This document shows, in pieces, positions 30,731-38,309 of a stretch of DNA of 58,695 bases. The notes beneath the pieces were generated by a model. That model saw only the letters and a program-made list of their open reading frames with translations, was not told where the DNA came from and searched no databases. Position 1 is the stretch's first letter. Each line of letters opens with the position of its first letter. This DNA comes from Alphaproteobacteria bacterium (GTDB lineage Bacteria; Pseudomonadota; Alphaproteobacteria; Reyranellales; Reyranellaceae). Location: contig JAFKFL010000030.1 in assembly GCA_017308235.1 (NCBI GenBank), positions 32,001-90,695 on the forward strand. The letters are read 5' to 3'. The translations under genes and the position numbers were made by a program.

Positions 30731-30940
30731 ATGAGCAGACCGCTCAACGATCAACCGGAGTTGACCTTCGAGGAACTGCTTGCGGACCCCATGATCCGCT
30801 TGGTCATGCGAGTGGACGGCGTTGAGGAAGACGAGCTCCGGGGAATCCTGCAGCGTCTGGTTGAGCAGGAACGAATCCGCGGAGATCACCCGAGAGGCGT
30901 TGAAGGGGCCATCCTGAAGGGCAAATCCCGAGAAGAGTAG
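30731..30940 (+). CDS. Small acidic protein of unknown function
   Basis: The protein has 69 residues and starts at an ATG with GGAGGGCGAGGAAC in front. It is acidic and helical in character (PELTFEELLADPMIRLVMRV), with no membrane segment or metal ligands apart from a few acidic groups. It follows the ArsR gene by 19 bp and looks like the last gene of the CDF operon. I do not recognise the family. The strong ribosome site and spacing argue that it is real. Confidence 0.6.
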   Translation: MSRPLNDQPELTFEELLADPMIRLVMRVDGVEEDELRGILQRLVEQERIRGDHPRGVEGAILKGKSREE

Positions 30941-31102
30941 CTCGACTTCAGCTCAGTATCTTCGCGCGAAGACCCTGGAAGACCAGAGCACGCCGCTGAG
31001 GAAGCGTCTGGCCGAGCAGACGATAGACACTCGGTTCAGATCGACCGTCGCCTGAGACAGATACCGCCTTGCCCGCGCAAGCCAGAGACTATCGCGATGG
31101 CA

Positions 31103-32683
31103 TCATGATTGTGTGCTCCATGCAGACGCGCTCGACGGCCGTTCCGGCTTTTGCCCGGCTGAGATCCGCTGGAGTTCCGCCTCGACCGGCTCGCCAAAGA
31201 TGTGCTCATAGAGATCGGCGCCAAAGCTCGTCGACAGGGGCGGCCCTTCGATGAGCCTGAAACTACGGTTGCCGGACGAGCCGCGCTCGGCTCGCAGGAA
31301 AAGAAAACGCCGGTCCTGTTCCTGCTGGAGGCTGTCGGCCAGTTCGAACATATGCGTCACGAAGAACACCTTGACGCGGTCGTCAAGCAACGCCCGGATG
31401 ACGTCTGTCGCGATCTGCGAGCCCTCTCGCTCATTGGTGGAGGCGAAGGATTCATTGAAGAGAACAAGCGCGTCGGGCCGGATCAGATCGACCATGGCGG
31501 ACATGCGCGCCAGTTCCTCGTCGAACTTGCCGCTGCGCAGGGTGCTGTCCTCCTCCCGCTTGTAGTGGGTGAAGACGCCGCTGACGATCTCAGCCGAGAG
31601 AGCTGTCGCAGGGACGAACATCCCGGCCTGCATCATGAGCTGCGCGAGACCGACGCTGCGCAGGAAGGTGGACTTGCCGCCCTGATTAGCACCGGTGATC
31701 AGGATGAGCTGTCGTCCGTCCCCTCCGATGTCGTTGCCGACAATGCCACGCTTCAGACCAAGCGCGAGACAGACGTCATAGAGGCCGGCACATGCAAAGT
31801 CGCGACTGTCCGCCTCGTCCGGGACGGGCAGGCTCACCAGAGCGCCATAGCCCGAAAGCGTATGATTCAGATTGAGGCAGCCCACATAGAAGGCCAGTTC
31901 CGCACGGAGCATGCGCAGGAAGCCCAGCATGTGCTCGACCGCCTCCGCGATCGCGGCCGCCGCGATTGCCAGCCCGCGATCGCGCAGTTCCGAGAAGGCG
32001 CGCGCTCCAGCCTCATCCCGTGGATGAAGCTGCAGGACGTAGCATTCTCGACGGGGCTCGAACAGTCGGGACCACAAGCTCTTCGCTGGAGCCTGTCGGC
32101 GCAGAATGTAGTTGCTGCCTTTGCTTCCGGCCCCGAGCTCGGCGCTCATGAGAATGCCGCGGCGGAATCGAAGCACCTCGATATGATCGACGAGGCGGGA
32201 CAGATACGCATCGTCCAGCTCTCGCTGTAGTGTCGAGAACAGCGCCGTGAAGCCTTCCGAGTGAAAGGCCGCCGCATGCGCATCGACAAGCCCGCGCAAG
32301 CGGCGCAGCAGATCGACTAGCATAGCCAGCACCTCGACCGCCCGCCCGACGACCGACTGGGGCGAGTCTGCGAACAGGCCAAGATGATGGATCTTCTTTT
32401 CCCGTTCCTGTGCCTCAACGGCTACCGCATAGATGGCCCGAACGAGACCGGGCTCAGCAAGGCAGTCGCTGAGGATGTCCTGGCGGTAGCGGATCGCGGC
32501 GACCGAAGCCGGTACGGCCGAAAGCACCACCTTGCGTGCAACGTCGAACAGGAAGCGGTCCTCGCCGGCCATCGCTGCGAACAGCGTGTTCAGCTCGAGG
32601 TCCTGAATGAGCGCCGCTTCCTGTGCACATGATGGCGCATCGAAATCGAAATCCCGATCGCGGTGGAGAAGGAAGGCTTTCAT
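31103..32683 (-). CDS. MutS-like ATPase, second of a pair
   Basis: The protein has 526 residues. The C-terminal half is a MutS-type ABC ATPase domain: Walker A ITGANQGGKSTFLRSVG near residue 320, DEELARMSAMVDLI, Walker B region ALVLFNESFASTNEREGS near 400, and FFVTHMFELADSL. The N-terminal 300 residues are helical (lever/clamp-like), and the mismatch-reading domain with its Phe-x-Glu motif is absent, so this is not classical MutS. Relatives act on branched DNA or on ribosomes, or are uncharacterised. Its ATG overlaps the stop of the upstream MutS-like gene (ATGA), making an obligate pair. Both are downstream of a fluoride riboswitch. Confidence 0.85.
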   Translation of the reverse strand: MKAFLLHRDRDFDFDAPSCAQEAALIQDLELNTLFAAMAGEDRFLFDVARKVVLSAVPASVAAIRYRQDILSDCLAEPGLVRAIYAVAVEAQEREKKIHHLGLFADSPQSVVGRAVEVLAMLVDLLRRLRGLVDAHAAAFHSEGFTALFSTLQRELDDAYLSRLVDHIEVLRFRRGILMSAELGAGSKGSNYILRRQAPAKSLWSRLFEPRRECYVLQLHPRDEAGARAFSELRDRGLAIAAAAIAEAVEHMLGFLRMLRAELAFYVGCLNLNHTLSGYGALVSLPVPDEADSRDFACAGLYDVCLALGLKRGIVGNDIGGDGRQLILITGANQGGKSTFLRSVGLAQLMMQAGMFVPATALSAEIVSGVFTHYKREEDSTLRSGKFDEELARMSAMVDLIRPDALVLFNESFASTNEREGSQIATDVIRALLDDRVKVFFVTHMFELADSLQQEQDRRFLFLRAERGSSGNRSFRLIEGPPLSTSFGADLYEHIFGEPVEAELQRISAGQKPERPSSASAWSTQS

Positions 32684-34252
32684 GCTCCGAGCCTCCGTTT
32701 GATGTCTGCATAGGTGAGACGGTGTTTCCGGGCGACGGCGATCGCATAGGCGCGCCCGTCTGCGAGCTTGCGCACGATCTTGTAGGTACGCGAGGACGGA
32801 TCGTCCGGGATGACGGTGCTGGCAGCGCTGACGATCGTCTCTCCCAGCGTTGCGAGCTCGTCGATGAAGGGTGACGCAGACGCACAGCGCGTCGAGAGCG
32901 ATTACCTTTTCGAGCACCTTGCGGCCGAGGATGATAGCGTCGCTGAGCGCAGTCGAGGTGAAGATTTCGTTCATGATGATGACGCTCCGAGGCGTCGCGG
33001 CCTTAAGGATGTCGTGCATGCGCACGAGGTCGTCCTGCAGCTTGCCGCGCAGGTCGTGGATGTTCTCCGCCCGCTCGAAATGCGTGAAGATGCGATCCGG
33101 CAGATAAAGCCGCGCCGCCGAACCCGGCACGGGAAGGCCGAGGCTTCCTAGAAAATGCAGCTGGCCGAAAGTGCGCGCGAAGGTGGTCTTGCCGCCCTGG
33201 TTGGGGCCGGAGACGACAAAGATGCGTTCCGCGCCGGCGAGGTGGAAATCGTTTTGCACCACCGGCTGCTGCTCCTGCAGGAGCTTGACGGCCAGCGCCA
33301 GGTCGAAGGTCTCCTCGCACGATACCGATTTGCAGGTGGCCGACACCTCCGGATAGCAGAATGGCAGTCCCGCCGCATCCAGCGGTGCGATGAGATCGGC
33401 GGCGGCGAGATAAAACTGGATCTCGCGATCGAACGCCATCACGCGCTCGTCTGTGAACGCGGCATGCCGATCCGCATAGGCGGCGAGTTCCCCGAAGATG
33501 TCAGGGTAGACCAGTGCCACGCGGTCGAGCACGCCGGCCTCGATGTGGTTCATCTCGGCATAGTCGGGCAGCTTGAACTGTTTCGGCGCGACATTCCCGA
33601 CGCGAAATCGCCGGAACGTCTCCTCGACGTCGGCCGTATAGTCCGCCTCCTCGCCCCGGCGGCGCACGATGATCGTTCCATCTCCGATCAGCAGGTCGTA
33701 GCGGACGCCGGCGAGGCCTTTCTTCAGGTGCCGGGTCTGCTCGACACGAGCCTGGAAGGACGCCGATGTGGTGAGACCCTGCAGATAGCCGAGAAAGGCG
33801 CGCAGACCCTCGGAGACGGGTCCGGCGGCGGAAAGTTCCGCGCGGAGGCGCAATACCGCCTCGCAATAGATATCGACGGCATCGGCGAGCCATCGCATCT
33901 GCTGGAAGCGGTAATGCAGTTTTTGCGAAAACGCCGCGGTATCCCGCATCCTGTTCATCTCAGCCGCGAAGGTGCGAACCGCAGCGCTGACTGGCTCGCT
34001 GCGGACGTCGCGCATCACATTCTGCCGATAGCCGACCCTGTCGGCGTCATGAAGCGGTGTGTGAAAGAATGGCCTGAGATCATAGGCCTCGTGCCCCGCC
34101 GTCAGCGCAGCGACGACCTGGTCGAGGTTCAGGTCACTGAGGCAATCCGGCTGCTGGGCATTGTAATGTGGCGCAGCTTCGCGCGACCCGGGATGGAGGA
34201 TACTGGAGAAATCCGTAGGGCCGACAGCGACTGGGATAGGGGAATTCTGCAA
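32680..34252 (-). pseudogene. MutS-like ATPase, first of a pair, with 1-nt frameshift
   Basis: Corrected for one extra base, the product has 523 residues, the same layout as its neighbour: helical N-terminal part, Walker A VSGPNQGGKTTFARTFG near residue 340 and Walker B region SVIIMNEIFTSTALSDA near 425. After CVCVT the frame is lost at a GGG run (32869-32871, CCC in the coding strand). Dropping one C restores FIDELATLGE and continues to a TGA overlapping the next ATG. As sequenced, the frame instead runs into the second gene as one 1000-residue fusion. I chose the TTG at 34252 because AAGGAGG lies 5 nt upstream; ATG/GTG codons at 34279/34282 lack a ribosome site and abut the riboswitch. A sequencing error is possible, in which case the gene is intact. 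Confidence 0.75.
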
Positions 34253-34284
34253 AATAACCTCCTTCACGCCGTGGAACATCACGT

Positions 34285-34334
34285 GGAAGGAGTCATCAGC
34301 CCAACGGGGCGGTTAAAGGCGAACTCCATCGCCT
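34285..34334 (-). promoter_or_regulatory. Fluoride riboswitch (crcB motif) before the MutS-like pair
   Basis: On the minus strand: stem GGCG/CGCC closing the loop AUGGAGUU, then ACCGCC, a second stem GCCC/GGGC, and CUGAUGACUCC. The loop GGAGU pairs with ACUCC as the pseudoknot. This is a near-exact match to the crcB motif consensus. The aptamer 3' strand CTCCTTCCACG (34294-34284 and on) is complementary to CGTGAAGGAG (34268-34259), which contains the ribosome site for the TTG start at 34252. Fluoride binding should hold the aptamer strand and free the site, a translational ON switch (inference from pairing). Confidence 0.9.
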
Positions 34335-34431
34335 AAATCGAATATGGGACGGAACGCGTCCTCTTTCAACGATCGCGGCGTTTCACAGAACGGCGAGGGT
34401 GGGCGCGGATGGCCATTCGCTTCTTCTAGAC

Positions 34432-34457
34432 ATGTCGCCATGCGAGCATGGCGACAT
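34432..34457 (-). terminator. Hairpin after enolase
   Basis: A perfect 11-bp stem (ATGTCGCCATG / CATGGCGACAT) with a 4-nt loop starts 44 bp beyond the enolase stop on the minus strand. It is followed by GTCTAG rather than a T run. It separates enolase from the riboswitch of the MutS-like pair. Confidence 0.55.
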
Positions 34458-34500
34458 CATCTTTCGCTCTCCCGGCCCATTGTAAAACGTCAGCATTGTC

Positions 34501-35790
34501 TCAGGCCGCTCCATTCAGCGTGCCGAAGGTCGACGAAAACAGCGCACTCGCGCCGAGGCGTCGCTCGATCCACAGCAGGCGGTTGTATTTCGCGATGCGT
34601 TCGCTGCGGCTGAGCGAGCCGGTCTTGATCTGCCCGGTCCCGAGCGCGACCGCGAAATCCGCGATGAACGTATCTTCCGTCTCGCCGGAGCGATGCGAGA
34701 CCACCGAACGCCAGCCGGCGGAACGCGCGAGCTCGATTGCCGTGACCGTCTCTGTCACGGTGCCGATCTGGTTGAGCTTGATCAGGACGGCGTTGGTCGC
34801 CTTGCGGGCGATGCCCTCGGCGATGAAGGCCGGATTGGTGACATAATTGTCGTCGCCGACGATCTGGATGCGGTCGCCCATGGCCGCGGTCTGCGCCACA
34901 TAGCCGTCCCAGTCGGTTTCGGCAAAGCCGTCCTCGATCGAGACGATTGGATAGGCTTCCACCCAGCGGGCGTAGAGATCGAGAAGGGCGGCGCGCTCCA
35001 GGTGGCTGCCGTCCGCTAGATGATAAAGACCATCCGCGAAGAAGGACGAGGCGGCGGGATCGAGCGCGATCGCCACATCCTTGCCCGGCGTTAAGCCGGC
35101 CTGCTCGATTGCCGCAACGATCAGCTGGCAGGCCTCCTCGTCGCTGTCGAGGTCGGGGGCGAAACCACCTTCGTCGCCGACGGATGTCGGCAAGCCGCGA
35201 CGTTCGAGCTGCTTTTCGAGCGCCTTGAATGTTTCGGCGCCATAGCGCAGCGCTTCGCCGAAGCTCGGCGCGCCGTGCGGGACGATCATGAACTCCTGGA
35301 AGGCCAACCGGTTGCCAGCGTGCTTGCCACCGTTGATCACGTTCATCATCGGGACCGGAAGGCGCCGCGCCGTGGGGCCGCCAAGCCAAGTATAGAGCGG
35401 CAGGCCTAGCGACGCCGCAGCGGCGCGAGCGACTGCCATGGAGATCCCCAGGATGGCATTGGCGCCGAGTTTCGATTTGCCCGGCGTACCGTCCGCCTCG
35501 ATCAGCCGAGCATCGATATCCGCTTGCCGGGTGGCGTCCTGCCCCGACACCGCGTTCGCAAGCGCGGTGCGGACATTCTCGACCGCCTGGCGCACCCCGC
35601 GCCCACCGAACCGGGCCGGGTCGCCATCGCGCAGTTCGGCAGCCTCATGCTGACCCGTCGAAGCGCCGGATGGGACGCAGGCGATCCCGATGCTGCCGTC
35701 CTCCAGCGCTACCTCGACCTGAACGGTCGGGTTACCGCGCGAGTCCAGGATCTCCAGGGCGTCGACGGACAGGATGTGATGGCCAGACAT
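34501..35790 (-). CDS. eno: Enolase, fluoride-riboswitch-controlled copy
   Basis: The protein has 429 residues from the ATG at 35790, which has CTGGAGATAG in front. Enolase signatures are complete: ALEILDSRGNPTVQVEV, SGASTGQHEA, INGGKHAGN, GDEGGFAPDLDS, SIEDGFAETDWDGY, GDDNYVTNP, IKLNQIGTVTE and SHRSGETEDTFIAD. It interconverts 2-phosphoglycerate and phosphoenolpyruvate. Enolase is the classic target of fluoride, which blocks it as a magnesium-fluoride-phosphate complex. A spare copy controlled by a fluoride riboswitch would raise dosage or supply a less sensitive form. GDDNYVTN in place of the usual GDDLxVTN is a visible difference close to a magnesium ligand. A housekeeping copy is expected elsewhere. 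Confidence 0.95.
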   Translation of the reverse strand: MSGHHILSVDALEILDSRGNPTVQVEVALEDGSIGIACVPSGASTGQHEAAELRDGDPARFGGRGVRQAVENVRTALANAVSGQDATRQADIDARLIEADGTPGKSKLGANAILGISMAVARAAAASLGLPLYTWLGGPTARRLPVPMMNVINGGKHAGNRLAFQEFMIVPHGAPSFGEALRYGAETFKALEKQLERRGLPTSVGDEGGFAPDLDSDEEACQLIVAAIEQAGLTPGKDVAIALDPAASSFFADGLYHLADGSHLERAALLDLYARWVEAYPIVSIEDGFAETDWDGYVAQTAAMGDRIQIVGDDNYVTNPAFIAEGIARKATNAVLIKLNQIGTVTETVTAIELARSAGWRSVVSHRSGETEDTFIADFAVALGTGQIKTGSLSRSERIAKYNRLLWIERRLGASALFSSTFGTLNGAA

Positions 35791-35856
35791 GTTGCTATCT
35801 CCAGTTGATGAACCAAGCGTCACCGGCCGTTCGGAGTAGACGGGTGGAAGCGGTCA

Positions 35857-35886
35857 TCACGGAGTGCGGAGGTCATCTCCGGGCAT
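35857..35886 (-). other. Possible 9-codon leader ORF in the enolase 5' region
   Basis: ATG through TGA encodes MPGDDLRTP directly after the riboswitch hairpin of the enolase leader. The only ribosome-site-like sequence, GGTAGGG, is the 3' arm of the hairpin pairing with the aptamer end. It could couple riboswitch folding to translation of the leader. Weak evidence. Confidence 0.2.
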
Positions 35887-35907
35887 GGCCCTACCGTCGC
35901 GCCCAAC

Positions 35908-35956
35908 GGTAGGAGTCATCAGCCGGCCGGCTCGCGAAGGGGGACCCCATCCCCTT
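35908..35956 (-). promoter_or_regulatory. Fluoride riboswitch (crcB motif) before enolase
   Basis: On the minus strand: stem GGGG/CCCC around the loop AUGGGGUC, a spacer, then GCCGGCCGGC and CUGAUGACUCCUACC. The loop GGGG can pair with CUCC (one G-U) as the pseudoknot. The aptamer tail CCTACCGT pairs perfectly with ACGGTAGG (35897-35890), an 8-bp hairpin with 8-nt loop that would compete with the pseudoknot. No T run follows. The enolase ATG is 118 nt downstream of the aptamer. Confidence 0.87.
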
Positions 35957-36067
35957 GCGGCAATTGTGCGCGAGCCGCCTGCATAGGTCAATATAGGTCG
36001 ATGGCCGGTATTGACCGGCTCTGTACCAGTAACTACAAAGAAGGGGCTTTCGCGTTCCCTCGCGATA

Positions 36068-36116
36068 GTGGGGAATGGAGTCTCCCGAAACCGCCATCCG
36101 GCTGATGACCCCTGCC
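36068..36116 (+). promoter_or_regulatory. Fluoride riboswitch (crcB motif) before the crcB operon
   Basis: Stem GGGA/TCCC around the loop ATGGAGTC, then AACCGCC, and GGCTGATGACCCC. Loop and CTGATGAC are conserved, but the pseudoknot strand is ACCCC rather than ACUCC, giving one A-C mismatch with GGAGU. The tail CCTGCC (36111-36116) is complementary to GGCAGG (36156-36161), which is part of the ribosome site GGCAGGAGG of the next reading frame. So this switch too seems to act on translation. Confidence 0.82.
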
Positions 36117-36168
36117 AACCGCCCATTGTGGGCAAAACGGGCGAGCGTGCCCGGCGGCAGGAGGCACG

Positions 36169-36384
36169 GTGCGTTTCGACACCCATCAAGATCCAGATGT
36201 TCGATCATTGGTGCGTGCCCGTCGCGGCGCGAACAAGGTCATGCGTCGCGTCGCCTGTAGTGGCCGCGCCGACATCGGCCACGACCTCCAAACCACTGGC
36301 GCCGACGCGGCTTTGCCACGTGTCAGGGTCTGCGGGCTCGTCCCGTCCTTCCCACGCGAACGATCAAGGATACTCATCCCATGA
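36169..36384 (+). CDS. Small ORF between riboswitch and phosphatase gene
   Basis: The product has 71 residues from a GTG at 36169, with GGCAGGAGG 4 nt upstream. Its TGA overlaps the ATG of the histidine phosphatase (ATGA), as do all other gene joints in this operon, and its ribosome site is the one that the riboswitch tail can cover. The sequence is basic with three Cys (none paired) and no recognisable domain. It may be a true small protein, a translated leader that couples the switch to the phosphatase, or the remnant of a former gene. Confidence 0.45.
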   Translation: MRFDTHQDPDVRSLVRARRGANKVMRRVACSGRADIGHDLQTTGADAALPRVRVCGLVPSFPRERSRILIP

Positions 36385-37043
36385 CCCTTCTTGTCCTGAC
36401 CCGCCACGGCCATGTCGAGGGCATTTCCCCACCGCGCTTCCGTGGGCGTCACGATCTGCCGCTGACCCCGGCAGGGCGCAATCAAGCCCGACAGCTCGGT
36501 GCTTTTCTTGCGACCCGCCCGCCGATCGACGCGGTCTATACGAGCCCGCTCTCGCGCTGCATTGACACGGGCGCGGCGATCGCAGCAGCCACCGATGTGG
36601 GTGCGACGGCCATCCCTGAGCTTGAGGATATCGACTATGGCGCCTGGACCGGGAAGACCCATGAGGAGGTAGAGCGCAGTGATCCGGAGCGCTACGCTCT
36701 GTGGTGGCACGCCCCCCAGCTGGTGCGCCCGCCGAAAGGCGATTCCCTGCAGGACCTCGTCGCCCGTACCGCCGAAGCGGTGCGGCAGATCATCGATCGC
36801 CACCCGCAGGGCCGCGTCGTCCTCGTCGGCCACGACAGCTCTAATCGCGCGCTGCTGCTGACGCTGCTCGATCTGCCGCTTTCGGCTTTCTGGCGTTTCG
36901 AGCAATCACCGTGCAACCTCACCGAGATCGAGGTGTCGCCGAAGGGCGTTCGCGTCCACAGCATCAATGAAACCCTGCACCTGCAGGAACGACCGCTCCA
37001 TCAAGGGAGCGGGCAGCCAGCTTCTAAGGAGCAGGCCTCATGA
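36381..37043 (+). CDS. Histidine phosphatase (phosphoglycerate-mutase-like)
   Basis: The protein has 220 residues. LVLTRHGHVEG at the N-terminus holds the catalytic RHG; YTSPLSRCIDTGAAIA, a Glu in ELEDIDYGAWTGKTHEEV and the second His in VVLVGHDSSNRALL complete the active site. It is the dPGM/PhoE-like branch; whether it is a mutase or a phosphatase is not clear. In the company of enolase, a mutase-type activity on 3-phosphoglycerate would support lower glycolysis under fluoride stress (inference). It is translationally coupled to the small ORF upstream and to crcB downstream. The C-terminal 20 residues are polar and not part of the fold. Confidence 0.87.
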   Translation: MTLLVLTRHGHVEGISPPRFRGRHDLPLTPAGRNQARQLGAFLATRPPIDAVYTSPLSRCIDTGAAIAAATDVGATAIPELEDIDYGAWTGKTHEEVERSDPERYALWWHAPQLVRPPKGDSLQDLVARTAEAVRQIIDRHPQGRVVLVGHDSSNRALLLTLLDLPLSAFWRFEQSPCNLTEIEVSPKGVRVHSINETLHLQERPLHQGSGQPASKEQAS

Positions 37044-37471
37044 TCCAGACGACCTTCTGGGTTGCCATCGGTGGAGCGATTGGCACCGTTGCACGCTACT
37101 GGATCGCCCTTTTGATGTCGCCCGTCAGCCGCGACCTGCCCTGGGGCACCTTGTTGATCAACGTCGTCGGCTCCTTCGCCATCTCATTCTTCGGGACGAT
37201 GACAATCGAGCAGGGTCGGTATCCCGCTCCAGAGCTATGGCGCACGGCCTTCATGGTCGGCATATGCGGTGGCTTCACAACCTTCTCGTCATTCAGCCTC
37301 CAGACGCTTGAGTTGATCCGGGCCGGAGCACCCGGACGGGCGCTTCTCAATATCGGCCTGTCGGTCGTGCTGTGCCTGATTGCCGTCGCGCTCGGTTATG
37401 TGGTTGCTGAACACCTGAACGGCGGCGTCCAGCAGATCGCCGAGGCGCAGATCGAGGAGGATGCGGGATGA
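37040..37471 (+). CDS. crcB: Fluoride channel CrcB/FluC
   Basis: The protein has 143 residues with four membrane helices. GGAIGTVARYW, PWGTLLINVVGSFAISFF and GICGGFTTFSSFSLQTLEL are the family signature: the Asn in helix 2 and the TTFSSF stretch whose two Phe residues line the fluoride path. CrcB/FluC forms dual-topology dimers that let fluoride leave the cell. It overlaps both neighbours by 4 bp (ATGA). A single gene, as in dual-topology forms, is present. Control by the riboswitch at 36068-36116 is expected. Confidence 0.96.
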   Translation: MIQTTFWVAIGGAIGTVARYWIALLMSPVSRDLPWGTLLINVVGSFAISFFGTMTIEQGRYPAPELWRTAFMVGICGGFTTFSSFSLQTLELIRAGAPGRALLNIGLSVVLCLIAVALGYVVAEHLNGGVQQIAEAQIEEDAG

Positions 37472-38309
37472 CGAGCGATGTCGAGCTGAACGTCAACACG
37501 ATCTTGGCCATTCTCGCCGAACGTGCCGGCGCCCGCCCGTGCCTCGATGCGGCCGGCATTGCGGCGTTGGCACTCGATCACCCTACCGTGACCGGACTTC
37601 ACATCCGCGTCGATCCTCGCCGGGACATCCTGGCGACCGAAGAAATGCTACTCCCCGAGCAGGAAAGGGCGATGGAGATCGAGGCGATGGCCGAGGGGCG
37701 CGCCTTGCGTAATGTCTTTTCCGCCTGGACCGCCGGGCTCGACCGGCATGTCCACACGAGCTGGTCGATATCACCGACGGCATCGACGACGAGATCACGG
37801 CGCTCGGCAAGCAGGCTGCCCTCAACGTGGTGGCGAATCTCACGCCGGAGAGCCGGGGCCATGCGCGGGCCGCGTTCCACGCCTGCCTGTTCAAAACGCA
37901 TCGGCCCTTGCTGGTCGTTCCCCATGGCTACACGCCGCGCCCTCTACGGCGCGCCCTAATCGGTTGGAAGGATACGCCAACGGGCCGGCGCGCGCTCGAC
38001 GCGTCGCTTCCTTGGTTGCGACGCATGGAAGAAATCCGCCTCGTTTGTATCGGCCGCCCCGACCGGCTCGAGCTTGATTGGGCCCGGGAATTCCTCGCCG
38101 ACAAGGAGGTCAAGGTCGCGATCGTCGATGTCGAGCGCGAGGGGAACATGTCCGTGGGGACGCAGATCCTTGAAGAAGCACGACGATTCGATGCCGATTG
38201 GCTCATCACGGGGGCCTATTGGCACAGCGAATTGGCCGAGTGGATCCTGGGTGGCGTAACCGATGCGTTGCTGCGTCAGGCGACGGTGCCGCTGTTCATG
38301 TGCCACTGA
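37468..38309 (+). pseudogene. Universal stress protein, frameshifted
   Basis: The gene opens at an ATG overlapping the crcB stop and reads well to about 37750 (LNVNTILAILAERAGARP ... LDRHV). There it leaves the frame. One missing C in the CC run at 37752-37753 would restore PHELVDITDGIDDEITALG, then LLVVPHGYTP and a second UspA-like half to the TGA at 38307-38309. The corrected product has 280 residues, a tandem-Usp size. UspA-family proteins are listed among fluoride riboswitch genes. As sequenced, only the first 95 residues are in frame, with a possible re-start at GTG 37827. Either a recent mutation or a base-calling error. Confidence 0.75.

Noticed and set aside
31103..34282. A single 1059-residue protein with two MutS-like domains
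   Set aside because: About 55 residues at the join are nonsense-like (Arg-rich), while a 1-nt correction restores FIDELATLGE and an ATGA overlap, so two genes are the better reading.
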